Positions 1 to 9,324 are shown, counted from the first letter of the stretch. The stretch is DNA of 64,000 nt from an uncultured Desulfobacter sp. (GCF_963666675.1 NZ_OY762929.1:3100001-3164000), one strand, 5' to 3'. Program-made: numbers and translations. The notes: generated by a model from the letters alone, not told the origin.

Positions 1-3
1 CTG

Positions 4-190
4 TATAACAGCCATGGGCTGACCTGACATATCAGCACTGAAGGACAGCCCACAACCAAGGTTAAAAGAACTCAATAAGTTATCGAGCTCTTTCATATAA
101 CAGCCATGGGCTGACCTGACATATCAGCACTGAAGGACAGCCCACAACGAAAGTTGAAAGAACTCAGTAACTTACTGAGCTCTTTCATAT
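4..190 (+). repeat. Tandem pair of 92-bp two-hairpin repeat elements
   Basis: Two copies at a spacing of 92 bp. Each begins TATAACAGCCATGGGCTGA and folds into a first hairpin (15-52 and 107-144; arms TGGGCTG and CAGCCCA). A second hairpin follows with arms GAAAGA and TCTTTC; in copy two (156-186) it is almost perfect, with an inner CTCAGTAA/TTACTGAG stem. The same unit recurs at 1237-1428, at 27199 (truncated) and, inverted, at 53691-53788. The elements lie downstream of the leftward fmdB-like gene. No protein is encoded; this is a REP/BIME-like interspersed family or a small structured RNA. Confidence 0.85.
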
Positions 191-234
191 AAAAAACTAT
201 TGTAATCTTCAACCTGAAGATTCATTTACTGCGC

Positions 235-426
235 TCATGACGGGCCGTTGGGAAAAGGGGTTGCACAAGTTCCGATACTTGCGCCCATAAACGTGGATGC
301 ACTCATATTTTTCTTCACATCCTTGGATTTACAATCCGGACAAGTGATCCCCCTTTCTTCACCTGAAAAAACAACCCTTTCAAACTCTTTGCCGCATTGT
401 TTACATGTGTATTCATAAATAGGCAC
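235..426 (-). CDS. FmdB-family zinc-ribbon protein
   Basis: A 63-residue protein beginning PIYEYTC after the initiator, with two CxxC knuckles (CKQC and CPDC) about 30 residues apart. This is the signature of the FmdB/CxxC_CXXC_SSSS zinc-ribbon family, whose biochemical role is not established although the founder was described as a regulator of formamidase. The GTG start at 426 was chosen because AAAGGAGGTC sits directly upstream and the family start motif follows. A longer ATG-initiated frame to 513 would add an unrelated 29-residue leader. It lies 107 bp downstream of the UDG-like gene and may share its transcript. The tail is Ser/Gly/Pro-rich. Confidence 0.85.
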   Translation of the reverse strand: MPIYEYTCKQCGKEFERVVFSGEERGITCPDCKSKDVKKNMSASTFMGASIGTCATPFPNGPS

Positions 427-533
427 AACAGACCTCCTTTGTGGTTGGACAATCAATGGTATGAATTTCTTAAATGAAGATAAGTCTTTTGTGCCGTGGA
501 TCAATGGATCCAAACAGGAAGATGAGATGAATC

Positions 534-1202
534 CTAACCTTTTACAATATTGAAAAACTGCTCCCGGAAACGCTCTGCCCCGCCCATGGCAGGATGTCTG
601 ACTTTTTGGGTATCTATGCCCATGGCGCGAAGGGAACCGTCGGCCTTGTTCCCAAGTGCGATAATTTTTTTGAAATCAAACGCCTTTAAAAGTGCATCAA
701 GAACCTGTGCCCCCGCCGTCATCTCTTGATTGGTCGGGGTCCGGTTGGACAGCAAACCTTTTGAATTTTTGTATGGATGCCAGGGAAAGGCATTCCAGAG
801 CACAAAATTTCTTGTATCCAACCCCTCACTGATCAATTTCCCCCAGACAATTGTTGCAGTGGGTTCGTTGAATCCGTCTTTATGCTTCTTGGTGTTGCTT
901 GTTCTATGAAGTGGTGAACGGCATACGTGATCAGGATCAATGCCCTGATCCCTCTTATACCCGAGAATGATCCGTTCGGAAGTCATCGGGATACCTGTAA
1001 AATGCCCGCCTTGATACCCCAAAGCCTCTGCAAGAAGCAGGTATTTGGCATGGGTCCGCTCCTGCAGATAAGATTTCAAATTCAATAGTCTTTTTTCAGG
1101 GGCGGTTTTGTCGACGTCATTTTCTTTATCAACATCAACCCATGGGTTGAAAACATTCTTGGCCGCAGGTGCCTGCAACAGTTGAAAAAAATTATTTATC
1201 AT
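534..1202 (-). CDS. Uracil-DNA glycosylase superfamily protein
   Basis: A 222-residue protein of the uracil-DNA glycosylase fold. Visible family features are the glycine-rich GYQGGHFTGIP segment around residue 65, the strand motif WNAFPWHP around residue 140 and the late HPAMGG loop near residue 205, equivalent to the HPS/HPA loop of UDG-like enzymes. It probably excises or binds uracil in DNA, but the exact UDG family and substrate range cannot be assigned here. It is transcribed toward the fmdB-like gene and is flanked on both sides by tandem copies of the 92-bp repeat, so the two-gene block sits between repeat pairs. Confidence 0.75.
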   Translation of the reverse strand: MINNFFQLLQAPAAKNVFNPWVDVDKENDVDKTAPEKRLLNLKSYLQERTHAKYLLLAEALGYQGGHFTGIPMTSERIILGYKRDQGIDPDHVCRSPLHRTSNTKKHKDGFNEPTATIVWGKLISEGLDTRNFVLWNAFPWHPYKNSKGLLSNRTPTNQEMTAGAQVLDALLKAFDFKKIIALGNKADGSLRAMGIDTQKVRHPAMGGAERFREQFFNIVKG

Positions 1203-1236
1203 TGTTTAAGTTTTCTTAAATTTTTCTGATTATGTG

Positions 1237-1428
1237 AATAACGGCCATGGGCCGACCTGGTCTATCAACACCCAGAGCCGCCCCACAAAAAACAATGAAT
1301 GTAATTCAACAAATTATCGTTACTTTCATATAACGGCCATGGGCCGAGCCAGGTCTATCATGACCCAGGCTTCGACCCACAACGAAGAATGAAAGAACTC
1401 AATAAGTTATCTATCTCTTTCACATAAA
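1237..1428 (+). repeat. Second tandem pair of the 92-bp two-hairpin repeat
   Basis: Two more copies, again exactly 92 bp apart (first hairpins from 1248 and 1340). The arms are the GGGCCG variant of the family: in copy two, TGGGCCGAGCC pairs with GGCTTCGACCCA around a TATCAT loop, with a GGTC/GACC inner stem. The second stem of copy two spans about 1391-1422. The stretch from 1203 to 1610 between the UDG-like gene and the regulator relic holds only these repeats; nothing else is recognisable in 1430-1610. Confidence 0.85.
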
Positions 1429-1610
1429 AAAGCTGTACCGCCTTTAAAAAAGCAGAATAGGCAACCCCAGGAAATCTTCCCAAGCAAGCTCGCAGTAGAC
1501 CACAAATTCAGACTAAACACCATAAAATTTTTGTTGAAAACAAATCAGTCAAAAAATCCGCTTATACCGTCAAAAGGATGAGTCTTTCAGAGATTGAGAT
1601 ATCTGCTATT

Positions 1611-2017
1611 TTATCCACTCCATACAAAGATATTTGATCTCAAGGTAATCGTCCAATCCGTACTTGGAACCTTACCCTCCTGGTCGCCGGGGCCCGTCTT
1701 CAAATCCTGGGCAGCGGCGGACAGCTTTTCCACATATGCGTCATAGACCCCGGCCTGGACCGACAAAGGCATATCTCCGATCTCATCCAGGAACAACACC
1801 CCGCCGTGGGCCAGTTCAATAAAGCCGGCCTTGCCCTGCTGCCGGGTGCCGGTAAAGGCCCCGCGTTCATAGCCCAAAAGTTCGGCTTCCAGTAGGTTTT
1901 CGTCAGGGCCGTGCAATTGATCTGGATGACGGATTTTTTAGCCCGGTTGCCGTCCTGGTGAATGAAATTGGCCAGCATGCCCCTGCCCGCCCCGGATTCA
2001 CCTAGGATCAATATCAA
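1611..2017 (-). pseudogene. Chimeric relic: sigma-54 regulator AAA+ piece fused to an aldehyde dehydrogenase piece
   Basis: Reading leftward, the first frame holds a Walker A-like GESGAGRG and the INCTAL segment of a sigma-54-dependent activator. A one-base frameshift leads into a second frame with ELLGYERGAFTGT (the GAFTGA-type loop that contacts sigma-54) and FLDEIGDMPL (Walker B). Where the activator should continue with its conserved LLRVLQE segment, the text switches to VYDAYVEKLSAAAQDLK, which resembles the NAD-dependent aldehyde dehydrogenase (GabD-type) DAFVEKL region. The sensor, the rest of the AAA+ module and the HTH are absent. It is a dead fragment formed by deletion and fusion. 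Confidence 0.7.
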
Positions 2018-2037
2018 ACAGGAAAAGGAGTTATTGG

Positions 2038-2499
2038 ATGAAGACTATGAAATTTTTTGTTAAACTCTTAATTTTAACCGCCATCGTTACCTTTTTTCGA
2101 CGCCATCAAAAAAACAGAACAGGAGATAGGTCTGCCCCCTAATTTTTTACAGCAATCTAAGGCCCATGGACTGGTTTTGGGATCAGCCCATGGGTCTCCA
2201 CCGAAAGTCTGAATGACTCGGCAGGCTTCCATGAAAACGACCAAAGGAGCCACACATGCATATTTTGGAGTATTTAATTGATTTTATAGCCAAAACAACT
2301 TTAAAACTATCTTGTTTCTTCGTTCTTGTAATGACTTTGATCCCCATTGTTGATCATTGGCGCCCCTGCCATGTTCGCTGTGGGCGTGGCCGGATTTACC
2401 TATTTTGACATTGCACCGAACATGTGGAGTTCGGTGGGCATCTGCGCCCATAAATTTTTCACCGGCATGGCCAGCTTTGTTTTTCTTAAGGAACCTGTC
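2038..2499 (+). pseudogene. Remnants of a TRAP transporter operon
   Basis: Three broken starts follow one another. At 2038, behind AAAGGAG, a signal-peptide-like start (MKTMKFFVKLLILTAIV) runs out of frame after 34 codons. At 2256, behind another AAAGGAG, about 50 codons begin MHILEYLIDFIAKT and resemble a small DctQ-type membrane subunit. From about 2353 to 2493, GAPAMFAVGVAGF...HKFFTGMASFVFL resembles the N-terminus of a DctM large permease subunit and runs in frame into the following dehydrogenase. The spacing suggests deletions removed most of dctP, dctQ and dctM. A CCCATGG/CCATGGG inverted repeat lies at 2163-2194. Confidence 0.5.
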
Positions 2500-3498
2500 A
2501 TGAAAAAAACAATTGTTTTGATAGAGCCGACTATCATCCCAGAAGGCGTAGAATTTTTAACGGCGCATCACAATGTGATAATTGCCAGAAACGCCCAAGA
2601 TGAAACGCTTATCTCCTGTATCAACGAAACCCAGGCCAGTGCATTAATACCCCGGACCCAGAAAATATCGCGGAAGGTGATTGAACATTGCCCAACTCTT
2701 GAGGTCATCGGCCAGCCGGGTGCCGGGGTGGATAATATAGATGTGGCGGCATGCACTGAAAATGGAATCTTGGTGGTTCACGCCCCACTGGGCAACGCCA
2801 TTTCCGTGGCCGAACATACCATGATGTTCATTCTGGCGCTCAGCCGCAACCTTACGGTATGGGATGCCAGGGTACGCCGGGAAGACTGGTATTTAAGGGA
2901 TACATTTCTGCCCATGGAAATCAGGGGGAAAAATCTGTTCATCATCGGACTTGGAAACAGCGGGTTAGAGGTGGCACGCCTTGCCAAAGCCTTTGACATG
3001 AATGTGATGGGTCTTGGCCGGGCATCAGCGGCACAAATGGAAGTCCGGGGAATTATAAAAATACCAAGCCTCAGTACAGGGCTGGCCGAGGCGGACTTTG
3101 TGACCCTACATGTTCCCCTGACCCCCGAGACCCGCCACATGATCTCCTGCCGCGAACTGGCCTGTATGAAAAAAAGTGCCTTTCTAATTAATGTGAGCCG
3201 TGGTGCCATTGTTGACCTCCAGGCGTTATATGAGGCCCTGGACAGCAGGTCCATTGCCGGTGCCGCACTGGATGTCATGGAGCCGGAGCCCCCCGGCCCC
3301 AACCACCCGTTGCTGGGCATGGATAATGTTCTTTTCACACCGCACCTGGCCGGTGATACCCAGGAGGCCAAAACCCGCTGTGTGATGACAATGGTTAAAG
3401 AGGTTGACAAGGTGCTGCGCGGCGTTCGCCCCCAATACATTAAAAACCAGGCGGTACTGTCCCAAAGAACCGGCCTCGCCGACCCTAAACAACCTTGA
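2500..3498 (+). CDS. D-2-hydroxyacid dehydrogenase (phosphoglycerate dehydrogenase-like)
   Basis: A 332-residue NAD(P)-dependent D-isomer 2-hydroxyacid dehydrogenase. The nucleotide-binding loop is IIGLGNSG, the catalytic Arg lies in NVSRGAIVD, the acidic residue in ALDVMEPEP, and the catalytic His in TPHLAG. The family interconverts 2-hydroxyacids and 2-oxoacids; the substrate cannot be read from sequence. The start was placed at ATG 2500 (MKKTIVLIEPT, with AAGGAA upstream), because the in-frame extension back to 2347 is permease debris rather than dehydrogenase. It is the only intact member of what looks like an eroded hydroxyacid-uptake operon. It ends at a strong hairpin facing the malic enzyme gene. 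Confidence 0.85.
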   Translation: MKKTIVLIEPTIIPEGVEFLTAHHNVIIARNAQDETLISCINETQASALIPRTQKISRKVIEHCPTLEVIGQPGAGVDNIDVAACTENGILVVHAPLGNAISVAEHTMMFILALSRNLTVWDARVRREDWYLRDTFLPMEIRGKNLFIIGLGNSGLEVARLAKAFDMNVMGLGRASAAQMEVRGIIKIPSLSTGLAEADFVTLHVPLTPETRHMISCRELACMKKSAFLINVSRGAIVDLQALYEALDSRSIAGAALDVMEPEPPGPNHPLLGMDNVLFTPHLAGDTQEAKTRCVMTMVKEVDKVLRGVRPQYIKNQAVLSQRTGLADPKQP

Positions 3499-3560
3499 CG
3501 GCATCATAAAAAAAATCGCCGTCTGCATAAACCGCCTCGTCGGACCGGGAGCCTATAAAT

Positions 3561-3600
3561 AAGTGCGCCAATGGTTTTTTAAGGCCATTGGCGCACTTTT
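3561..3600. terminator. Bidirectional terminator between convergent genes
   Basis: A perfect 14-bp hairpin, AAGTGCGCCAATGG pairing with CCATTGGCGCACTT, with a 10-base loop and TTTT on the right side (A-rich on the left). It lies between the rightward dehydrogenase and the leftward malic enzyme. Confidence 0.9.
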
Positions 3601-3622
3601 GTATATTTCGCGTGTTAGAACC

Positions 3623-5347
3623 TTATAAATAGGCAGGCTTCCAGCGCATATTTTCAATCAATTCAAACAGCCTTGTTTCATCGCCCTGGTGCTTGAATGT
3701 TGAAAACGCACAATCATTTTGTGCCACCCCGGCTTTGATGGCTTCGGCCCCCACCCGTTTTGCCACCTCAAGGGATACCTCGGCAAGCTGGTCCAAGGGC
3801 GGGCATAAAATGCCGTCACGGAGGTCCCGTTCACTGACAAATTCAGCTACGGCATGGGCCGCGGCCGAAAAGAACACCGGCAGCACTTGAGAGGCACCCG
3901 ACGCCACAATCCCAAGCCCTACACCTGGAAATACAAAGGCATTATTCATCTGGCCGATGCGGTATGATTTGCCGTCGTGGATGACATCGTCAAATGGAGA
4001 CCCGGTTGCCACAAGGGCCTTTCCGTCAGTCCATTGATAAATGTCGGCCGGCAGGGCTTCAGAGTTGCTTGTGGGGTTGCTCAAGGGAAGCACCACAGGG
4101 CGCAGGGTGTTGCGGCTCACGGCATTGACAACCTGCTGCGTAAAAGAACCACTCTGGCCCGATGTGCCGATGAGCACCGTAACCCGTTCATGCTTAATGG
4201 CATTGAGCAGGGTGTTATCTTCTTTGGATTTTATCCAGGTCAAGGCAGAAGAGTCCTTGGCAAACGCCCGTTTATAGGGTTCAAGATCTCTGTCACTGGT
4301 AACAACGCCCTTGGAATCCATGGTAAAAATCCGGGCCGTGGCCGATGACTCATCCATACCCTGGGCCATAAGCTCCGTCCGGATCTGTTCGGCAATGCCC
4401 ACACCACCGGCCCCGGCGCCATTGACCAGGTAAACCTGATCTGTCATTTTTTCATGTTTGGATTTCATGGCGGCAAGGATACCGGCCAGGGTGATGGAGC
4501 CTGTCCCCTGGATATCGTCGTTAAATGAGATAACCTGGTTTAAGTATTTATCCCGGACGGAAAAAGCGTTTTGTTTGGAGAAATCCTCCCATTGGCAAAG
4601 GGCGCGGGGAAACACTTTTTTAAAGGCCGTTACAAATTTTTCAACGAACTGATCATAGGCGTCGCCGGTCAGCCTTCGTTCCCGCCAGCCCAGGTAGTTG
4701 GGATCATCCAGCAGCTCCTGGTTGTCCGTTCCCAAATCAAGCGAAATGGGCAAACAATGCCAGGGGGCGATGCCGGCGCCCTGGGTGTAAAGCATGAGTT
4801 TGCCAAGGCAGATGGGGATGCCTCCTGCGCCCTGGTCGCCGATGCCCAGAATCCCCTGGTTGTCCGTGACTACGGCCACCCGGATGTCTTTGTCTGTATA
4901 ATGTGAAAGAATAAATTCGGCATCATCAATATTGCCGGGGCAAAAATGAATGCCGTTGGCCCGTCTGAACATGGCAGAATACCGCTGGCAGGCAAACCCC
5001 ACTGTGGGGGTATAAATAATGGGCAGAAAACGGGTAACATCCGAGCCGATTACCGCATGGGCAAGAACCACGTTTCTGTCAAAAAGACTTCTGATATAAA
5101 TGTATTTTTCAATATCAGTCTCTTTATCTTCTACAATTTTCAAACTGCTTTTCACCTGCTCTTCAAGGGTTTTCACCCGTGGGGGCAGATAGCCGAAAAG
5201 CTTTAATTTCCTGCGGTCTTCCAGGGTAAAGGCGGTCCCTTTGCATATGTTATTGAACAAAAGGATGTCAAATCCCCTTAAATTGATGGTAACGCCGTTT
5301 GTTTCTCCGTATTTTCCGTACCCAAACTCGTAATGATTGATTTCCAT
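3623..5347 (-). CDS. maeA: NAD-dependent malic enzyme (oxaloacetate-decarboxylating)
   Basis: A large-form malic enzyme of 574 residues, close to the E. coli MaeA length. It oxidatively decarboxylates malate to pyruvate in the cytoplasm. Motifs (numbered from the longer ATG at 5365) are YTPTVG at 118-123, DNQGILGIGDQG around 168-179, FNDDIQGTG at 281-289 with the metal-binding acidic residues, the NAD-binding NGAGAGGVG at 315-323, and PLSNPTSN near 428. The start at 5347 is preferred over 5365 because an AAGAG stretch precedes only the inner ATG. It has its own unit, with a bidirectional terminator downstream and a truncated transglutaminase relic upstream on the other strand. Confidence 0.92.
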   Translation of the reverse strand: MEINHYEFGYGKYGETNGVTINLRGFDILLFNNICKGTAFTLEDRRKLKLFGYLPPRVKTLEEQVKSSLKIVEDKETDIEKYIYIRSLFDRNVVLAHAVIGSDVTRFLPIIYTPTVGFACQRYSAMFRRANGIHFCPGNIDDAEFILSHYTDKDIRVAVVTDNQGILGIGDQGAGGIPICLGKLMLYTQGAGIAPWHCLPISLDLGTDNQELLDDPNYLGWRERRLTGDAYDQFVEKFVTAFKKVFPRALCQWEDFSKQNAFSVRDKYLNQVISFNDDIQGTGSITLAGILAAMKSKHEKMTDQVYLVNGAGAGGVGIAEQIRTELMAQGMDESSATARIFTMDSKGVVTSDRDLEPYKRAFAKDSSALTWIKSKEDNTLLNAIKHERVTVLIGTSGQSGSFTQQVVNAVSRNTLRPVVLPLSNPTSNSEALPADIYQWTDGKALVATGSPFDDVIHDGKSYRIGQMNNAFVFPGVGLGIVASGASQVLPVFFSAAAHAVAEFVSERDLRDGILCPPLDQLAEVSLEVAKRVGAEAIKAGVAQNDCAFSTFKHQGDETRLFELIENMRWKPAYL

Positions 5348-5462
5348 AATCCGCTCTTTTGGCATTTTAAAGGTTCTTGCTTAACTCAGTGCTTTCATCA
5401 AAAAGCTGGATTTTTATATTAAAAAATCAGGGAAGTAAAGCCAGATATTGCCTTTTTGGGGT

Positions 5463-5682
5463 GTCTAATCAAGTTGTCTTAATTGCAGCGACTGTCAGAC
5501 AGGTAAAATTAGGATCTCCCAAAGGCGGGGATGTGACCAGCGGATTTCACTGCTGGGCAGAATTTTACCTGCCGGGCACCGGATGGGTCATGGTGGATCC
5601 GGCAGCACAGGCAAGCGGTAAGATGCTTGATTATTTTGATGGAAAATCCTTTACCTATCAGGTGACATTTAAAATGGATTAA
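5463..5682 (+). pseudogene. Truncated transglutaminase-like domain
   Basis: The rightward frame contains GGDVTSGFHCWAEFYLPG followed by GWVMVDPA. This is the second half of a transglutaminase-core domain, with the His of the HxWAE motif and the Asp of the VDP motif. The catalytic Cys segment and everything before it are missing, and no start codon with a plausible ribosome binding site precedes the conserved part. I read it as the C-terminal stump of a transglutaminase-like cysteine peptidase whose front was lost. A terminator follows at 5713. Confidence 0.65.
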
Positions 5683-5712
5683 AAATAAAAATATCTGACA
5701 GATTTGATACAA

Positions 5713-5744
5713 GAGGTCTGGACATCCCATCCGGACCTTTTTTA
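5713..5744 (+). terminator. Rho-independent terminator
   Basis: GGTCTGGA and TCCGGACC form an 8-bp stem (one G-U pair) around CATCCCA, followed by six T residues. It serves the transglutaminase relic and also lies just past the mfd stop on the other strand. Confidence 0.8.
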
Positions 5745-5773
5745 TACCTGAGTCTGATCCTGGGCCTTAAACG

Positions 5774-8700
5774 TTAAAATATAGATGATAAAATATTCTT
5801 TGTTTCAAGCAAGGCCCGTGAAATATTGTTGCGTTTACGTCCAAGCTGGATGCGGACACTTGTCTTTTTGACAAATTTTGCGTCCGTTGTTTTTTTCAGG
5901 ATGCTTTCAATGTCTGTCAGAGTGCGGGTCATGTGGTCGGGGGAGAACTCCAGAACCAGTACATCCGGGGTAACATCCAGACGTTTGACACCGGCCTTGA
6001 TGGCAAAAATTCTTAGCATGATTTTCAGCAGCATGTTTTCAGCTGGTTTGGGCAGCTTGCCGTACCGGTCCACCAGCTCCTTTTTCATGTCCGAGATATC
6101 CGACACCCGGCTCAGCCGGGACAATCTTCGGTAAATGGTCAGGCGCTGCTCCACCGACTCGATGTAATCATCGGGGAACCCGGAGGACATGGATGCGTTG
6201 ATTTCTGGTTCCAGGGGTTCTGCGACATGCTCGCCTTTCATATCCTTTACGGCGTTATCCAGAAGTTTGAGAAACATATCATAACCCACAGCGGCAATGT
6301 GACCGGACTGGGAGGCGCCCAGGGCAGTCCCTGCCCCGCGAATCTGGAGGTCTTTCATGGCAATCTGGAATCCCGACCCAAGATCCCGGTGTTCCATGAG
6401 GGCTGCCAGACGCTTTCGGGCATCTTTGGTGAGCCGGGATTCATCTGAAATAAACAGATATGCATAAGCTTGGTCGTCCCCCCGGCCGATGCGACCGCGC
6501 AGCTGGTAGATCTGGGAGAGGCCGAACCGCTCGGCCTTGTCGATGATCATGGTGTTGGCACTGGGGATATCCAAGCCTGATTCAATGATGGTGGTGCAGA
6601 CCAGCACGTTTATTTGCTGGTGGATAAACTGCTCCATCACCTTTTCTAGTTCGGTTTCGGATAATCTGCCGTGGGCCACGCCGACCTTTGCATCGGGCAC
6701 AAGTTTTTGGATGTTTTCAGCGGTTTTGAATATGGTTTTTATATTGTTGTGAACAAAAAAGACCTGGCCTTTTCGATCCAGTTCCTTGGTCACCGCTTCC
6801 GTGACCACGGCATCTTCATATTTGGTGATGTATGAAATGATGGGCTGCCGGTCTGCGGGCGGCGTTGTAATCACAGAAATATCACGCATACCGGTCAAAG
6901 ACATGTGCAGTGTTCTGGGAATGGGGGTGGCAGACAACGCCAGGACATCCACCGACGCCCGTTTCTCTTTTAACTTTTCCTTGTGCTTGACCCCGAACCG
7001 CTGCTCCTCGTCAATGATCAACAGCCCCAGGGATTTGAACACCACATCCTTTTGCAGCAGCCTGTGGGTGCCGATGACAATATCCACCGATCCTGCAGCG
7101 GTTCTTTTTAAAATATCGGTCTGTTCTTTTCTTGTGCGGAAACGCGACAGACACTCGGTAATCACCGGATAATCCTTGAAACGCTCCCGGAACGTATTCA
7201 GATGCTGCTCGGCCAAAATGGTGGTGGGCACGACCAGGGCCACCTGTTTGCCGTCGTTCACCGCCTTGAAGGCCGCCCGGATGGCCACCTCGGTTTTACC
7301 ATACCCCACATCCCCGCACACCAGCCGGTCCATGGGGGTGTCCTTTTCCATATCCAGGTGGACATCGTCTATGGCACGCAGCTGATCTTTTGTCTCCTCG
7401 TAGGGAAAACCCGCTTCAAAATCATTGTAGTAGTTATCCGGACGGCTGAATGAAAAACCTTTGGCCACCCTGCGCCGGGCATACAGATCCAGCAGGCCTG
7501 CGGCCATTTTTTCAACTTCGGCCTTGGCCTTGGCCTTGGAATTTGTCCAGGACTTGGAGCCTATTTTATCGAGAACCGGTGTGTAGCCGTCCACCCCGAT
7601 GTACTTGCCGATGACCTCCATTCGGTCCACGGGCACATAGAGCTTGTCGTCGTCCTGGTACACCACCAGAATAAAATCCTGGGTCAGACCGGATACGGTG
7701 AGGCTGAACAATCCCTCATACCGACCGACCCCATGTTCCAGATGAACGACAAAATCACCGTTTTTAAGCTCTTCGGGGGCAATGAACTGGGCCTTTAAAT
7801 CCCGTTTTGACGAAACCCTGCGCCGGATGCGCTTTCTGCCGAAAATTTCATCTTCGGTCACGATGCAAAAATTTTCCAGGTCCGGAATAAAGCCGTGGCT
7901 CAAGGTGCCAACCGTAAAATATAAGCCGGGATCCATGTCGGCAAGGCCACTGAAATCCCTGCAAAATTTTGGTTCAATGCCGTAGGGCGCAAGCAGTGAA
8001 TTCAACCGCTTTGCCTGGGCATCCTGGCTGAGCACAAACAAAATGTGCTGTACATCCCGCTGTTGTTGCCCGATCCATTCCACCAAAGGGGTTAAAGGGG
8101 TGTCATCTTTGGTTCTGTTGCGCAGGGATTCGGACAGGGCCCGGTTGTCCGAACAATTGGGAGAAATGACATTGGCATGGAGCTTATCTTCTTCGAGCAC
8201 CAACGCTTTAAAACAAAGGGTTTTTCGATCAAAAATGTCTTCCTGGGCATCCTGCCATTCCCGGCAAACGGATTCCGGCGGCAGGCTTAACTGTTTTTTT
8301 TCAGCCAGGGTGTTGAAATGATGTCTTAACCCCCCATGGAAATCCCCAGCCCTGTCGGGCAGCACATCGGCGTCATCCAAAATAAAAAATGTGTTTTGGG
8401 GCAGATAGTCGAACAAGGTTGCCAAAGCATCATACACAATGGGCAGCATGGACTCGATGCCGTCAAACCGTCCTTTGTCCCGGATCTGATTGACGTAATC
8501 CCGAATTTTGTCCGCTGCAAGTCCGGCCTGGGTGCCGGCCTTTCGCAGACGGGCCTGGACATGGGGCAGGCTTTGTTTTGTGATGACCGCCTCGGTGGCC
8601 GGCACAATAATGGTTTCAACAAGTTCCTTTGTGCCCCGCTGGGTATATGGAGAAAAATGGCGTATGGACTCCACAAGATCCCCGAAAAATTCCAGGCGTA

Positions 8701-9250
8701 CCGGCTGCTTGAGTCCCGGGGAAAAGATGTCGACAATACCGCCCCGGACCGCATACTCACCAGGGTCCTCCACAAGGGTAGAGCGGGTATAGCCGCTTGC
8801 TTCAAGATTTTCCAGTAACCCGTCCCTGTCAATCTCCTCATTTACCATGACCAGCTCAGAGCTGTTTGTCATCACACCTTTGGGAATCAGGAAAGATAGA
8901 ATCGGTTCCACATAGGTCACCACCAAAAACCGGTCACCCAAGGTCTCGCTGATGCTGAACAAGGCGGCAAGTCTTGAGGCCGAGGTATCTTTATGGAAGG
9001 ATATGTTTTTAGAACCCGGATAATGGCTGCCCGGGAAAAAAATGATCCGCTCCCGGTCGGCCGACATAAAAAACACAAGGTCCGACATAAAGGCCCGGGC
9101 TTTCTTGGCATCGGGCATTACAACGACCAGAGGCTGGTTCAGCTGGGAAAACATTTGGGCGACCATCCATGCTTTGGGTGCATAGTTGTCGTCCATGGCA
9201 AGCATGGTGTGCTTGTTTTTTTTTAACGAATTTAAAACGGTATCAATCAT
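5774..9250 (-). CDS. mfd: Transcription-repair coupling factor Mfd
   Basis: A full-length Mfd of 1,158 residues (E. coli 1,148). It is the cytoplasmic ATP-dependent translocase that removes RNA polymerase stalled at DNA lesions and recruits UvrA. The N-terminal UvrB-like module includes GSHYPGS near residue 75 and EDPGEYAVRGGIVDIFSPG near 161-179. The RNA-polymerase-interacting domain starts around FVVHLEHGVGRYEGL near 500. The RecG-like motor has Walker A GDVGYGKTE at 646-654, DEEQRFG at 747-753 and QLRGRIGRG further on, and the TRCF D7 domain closes the protein. It lies 74 bp downstream of the recombinase gene on the same strand and may be co-transcribed. Confidence 0.97.
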   Translation of the reverse strand: MIDTVLNSLKKNKHTMLAMDDNYAPKAWMVAQMFSQLNQPLVVVMPDAKKARAFMSDLVFFMSADRERIIFFPGSHYPGSKNISFHKDTSASRLAALFSISETLGDRFLVVTYVEPILSFLIPKGVMTNSSELVMVNEEIDRDGLLENLEASGYTRSTLVEDPGEYAVRGGIVDIFSPGLKQPVRLEFFGDLVESIRHFSPYTQRGTKELVETIIVPATEAVITKQSLPHVQARLRKAGTQAGLAADKIRDYVNQIRDKGRFDGIESMLPIVYDALATLFDYLPQNTFFILDDADVLPDRAGDFHGGLRHHFNTLAEKKQLSLPPESVCREWQDAQEDIFDRKTLCFKALVLEEDKLHANVISPNCSDNRALSESLRNRTKDDTPLTPLVEWIGQQQRDVQHILFVLSQDAQAKRLNSLLAPYGIEPKFCRDFSGLADMDPGLYFTVGTLSHGFIPDLENFCIVTEDEIFGRKRIRRRVSSKRDLKAQFIAPEELKNGDFVVHLEHGVGRYEGLFSLTVSGLTQDFILVVYQDDDKLYVPVDRMEVIGKYIGVDGYTPVLDKIGSKSWTNSKAKAKAEVEKMAAGLLDLYARRRVAKGFSFSRPDNYYNDFEAGFPYEETKDQLRAIDDVHLDMEKDTPMDRLVCGDVGYGKTEVAIRAAFKAVNDGKQVALVVPTTILAEQHLNTFRERFKDYPVITECLSRFRTRKEQTDILKRTAAGSVDIVIGTHRLLQKDVVFKSLGLLIIDEEQRFGVKHKEKLKEKRASVDVLALSATPIPRTLHMSLTGMRDISVITTPPADRQPIISYITKYEDAVVTEAVTKELDRKGQVFFVHNNIKTIFKTAENIQKLVPDAKVGVAHGRLSETELEKVMEQFIHQQINVLVCTTIIESGLDIPSANTMIIDKAERFGLSQIYQLRGRIGRGDDQAYAYLFISDESRLTKDARKRLAALMEHRDLGSGFQIAMKDLQIRGAGTALGASQSGHIAAVGYDMFLKLLDNAVKDMKGEHVAEPLEPEINASMSSGFPDDYIESVEQRLTIYRRLSRLSRVSDISDMKKELVDRYGKLPKPAENMLLKIMLRIFAIKAGVKRLDVTPDVLVLEFSPDHMTRTLTDIESILKKTTDAKFVKKTSVRIQLGRKRNNISRALLETKNILSSIF

Positions 9251-9324
9251 TTAAAGCCCCTGGGCATTTTTAAAACAAAGTTGAGAATTTATCATTCAGG
9301 CACCAAGTGTGCAAGGAGGAAATC

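Noticed and set aside
1..190. CRISPR-like array suggested by regular 92-bp spacing.
   Set aside because: Only two tandem units, with whole units conserved rather than short repeats with unique spacers, and no cas genes.
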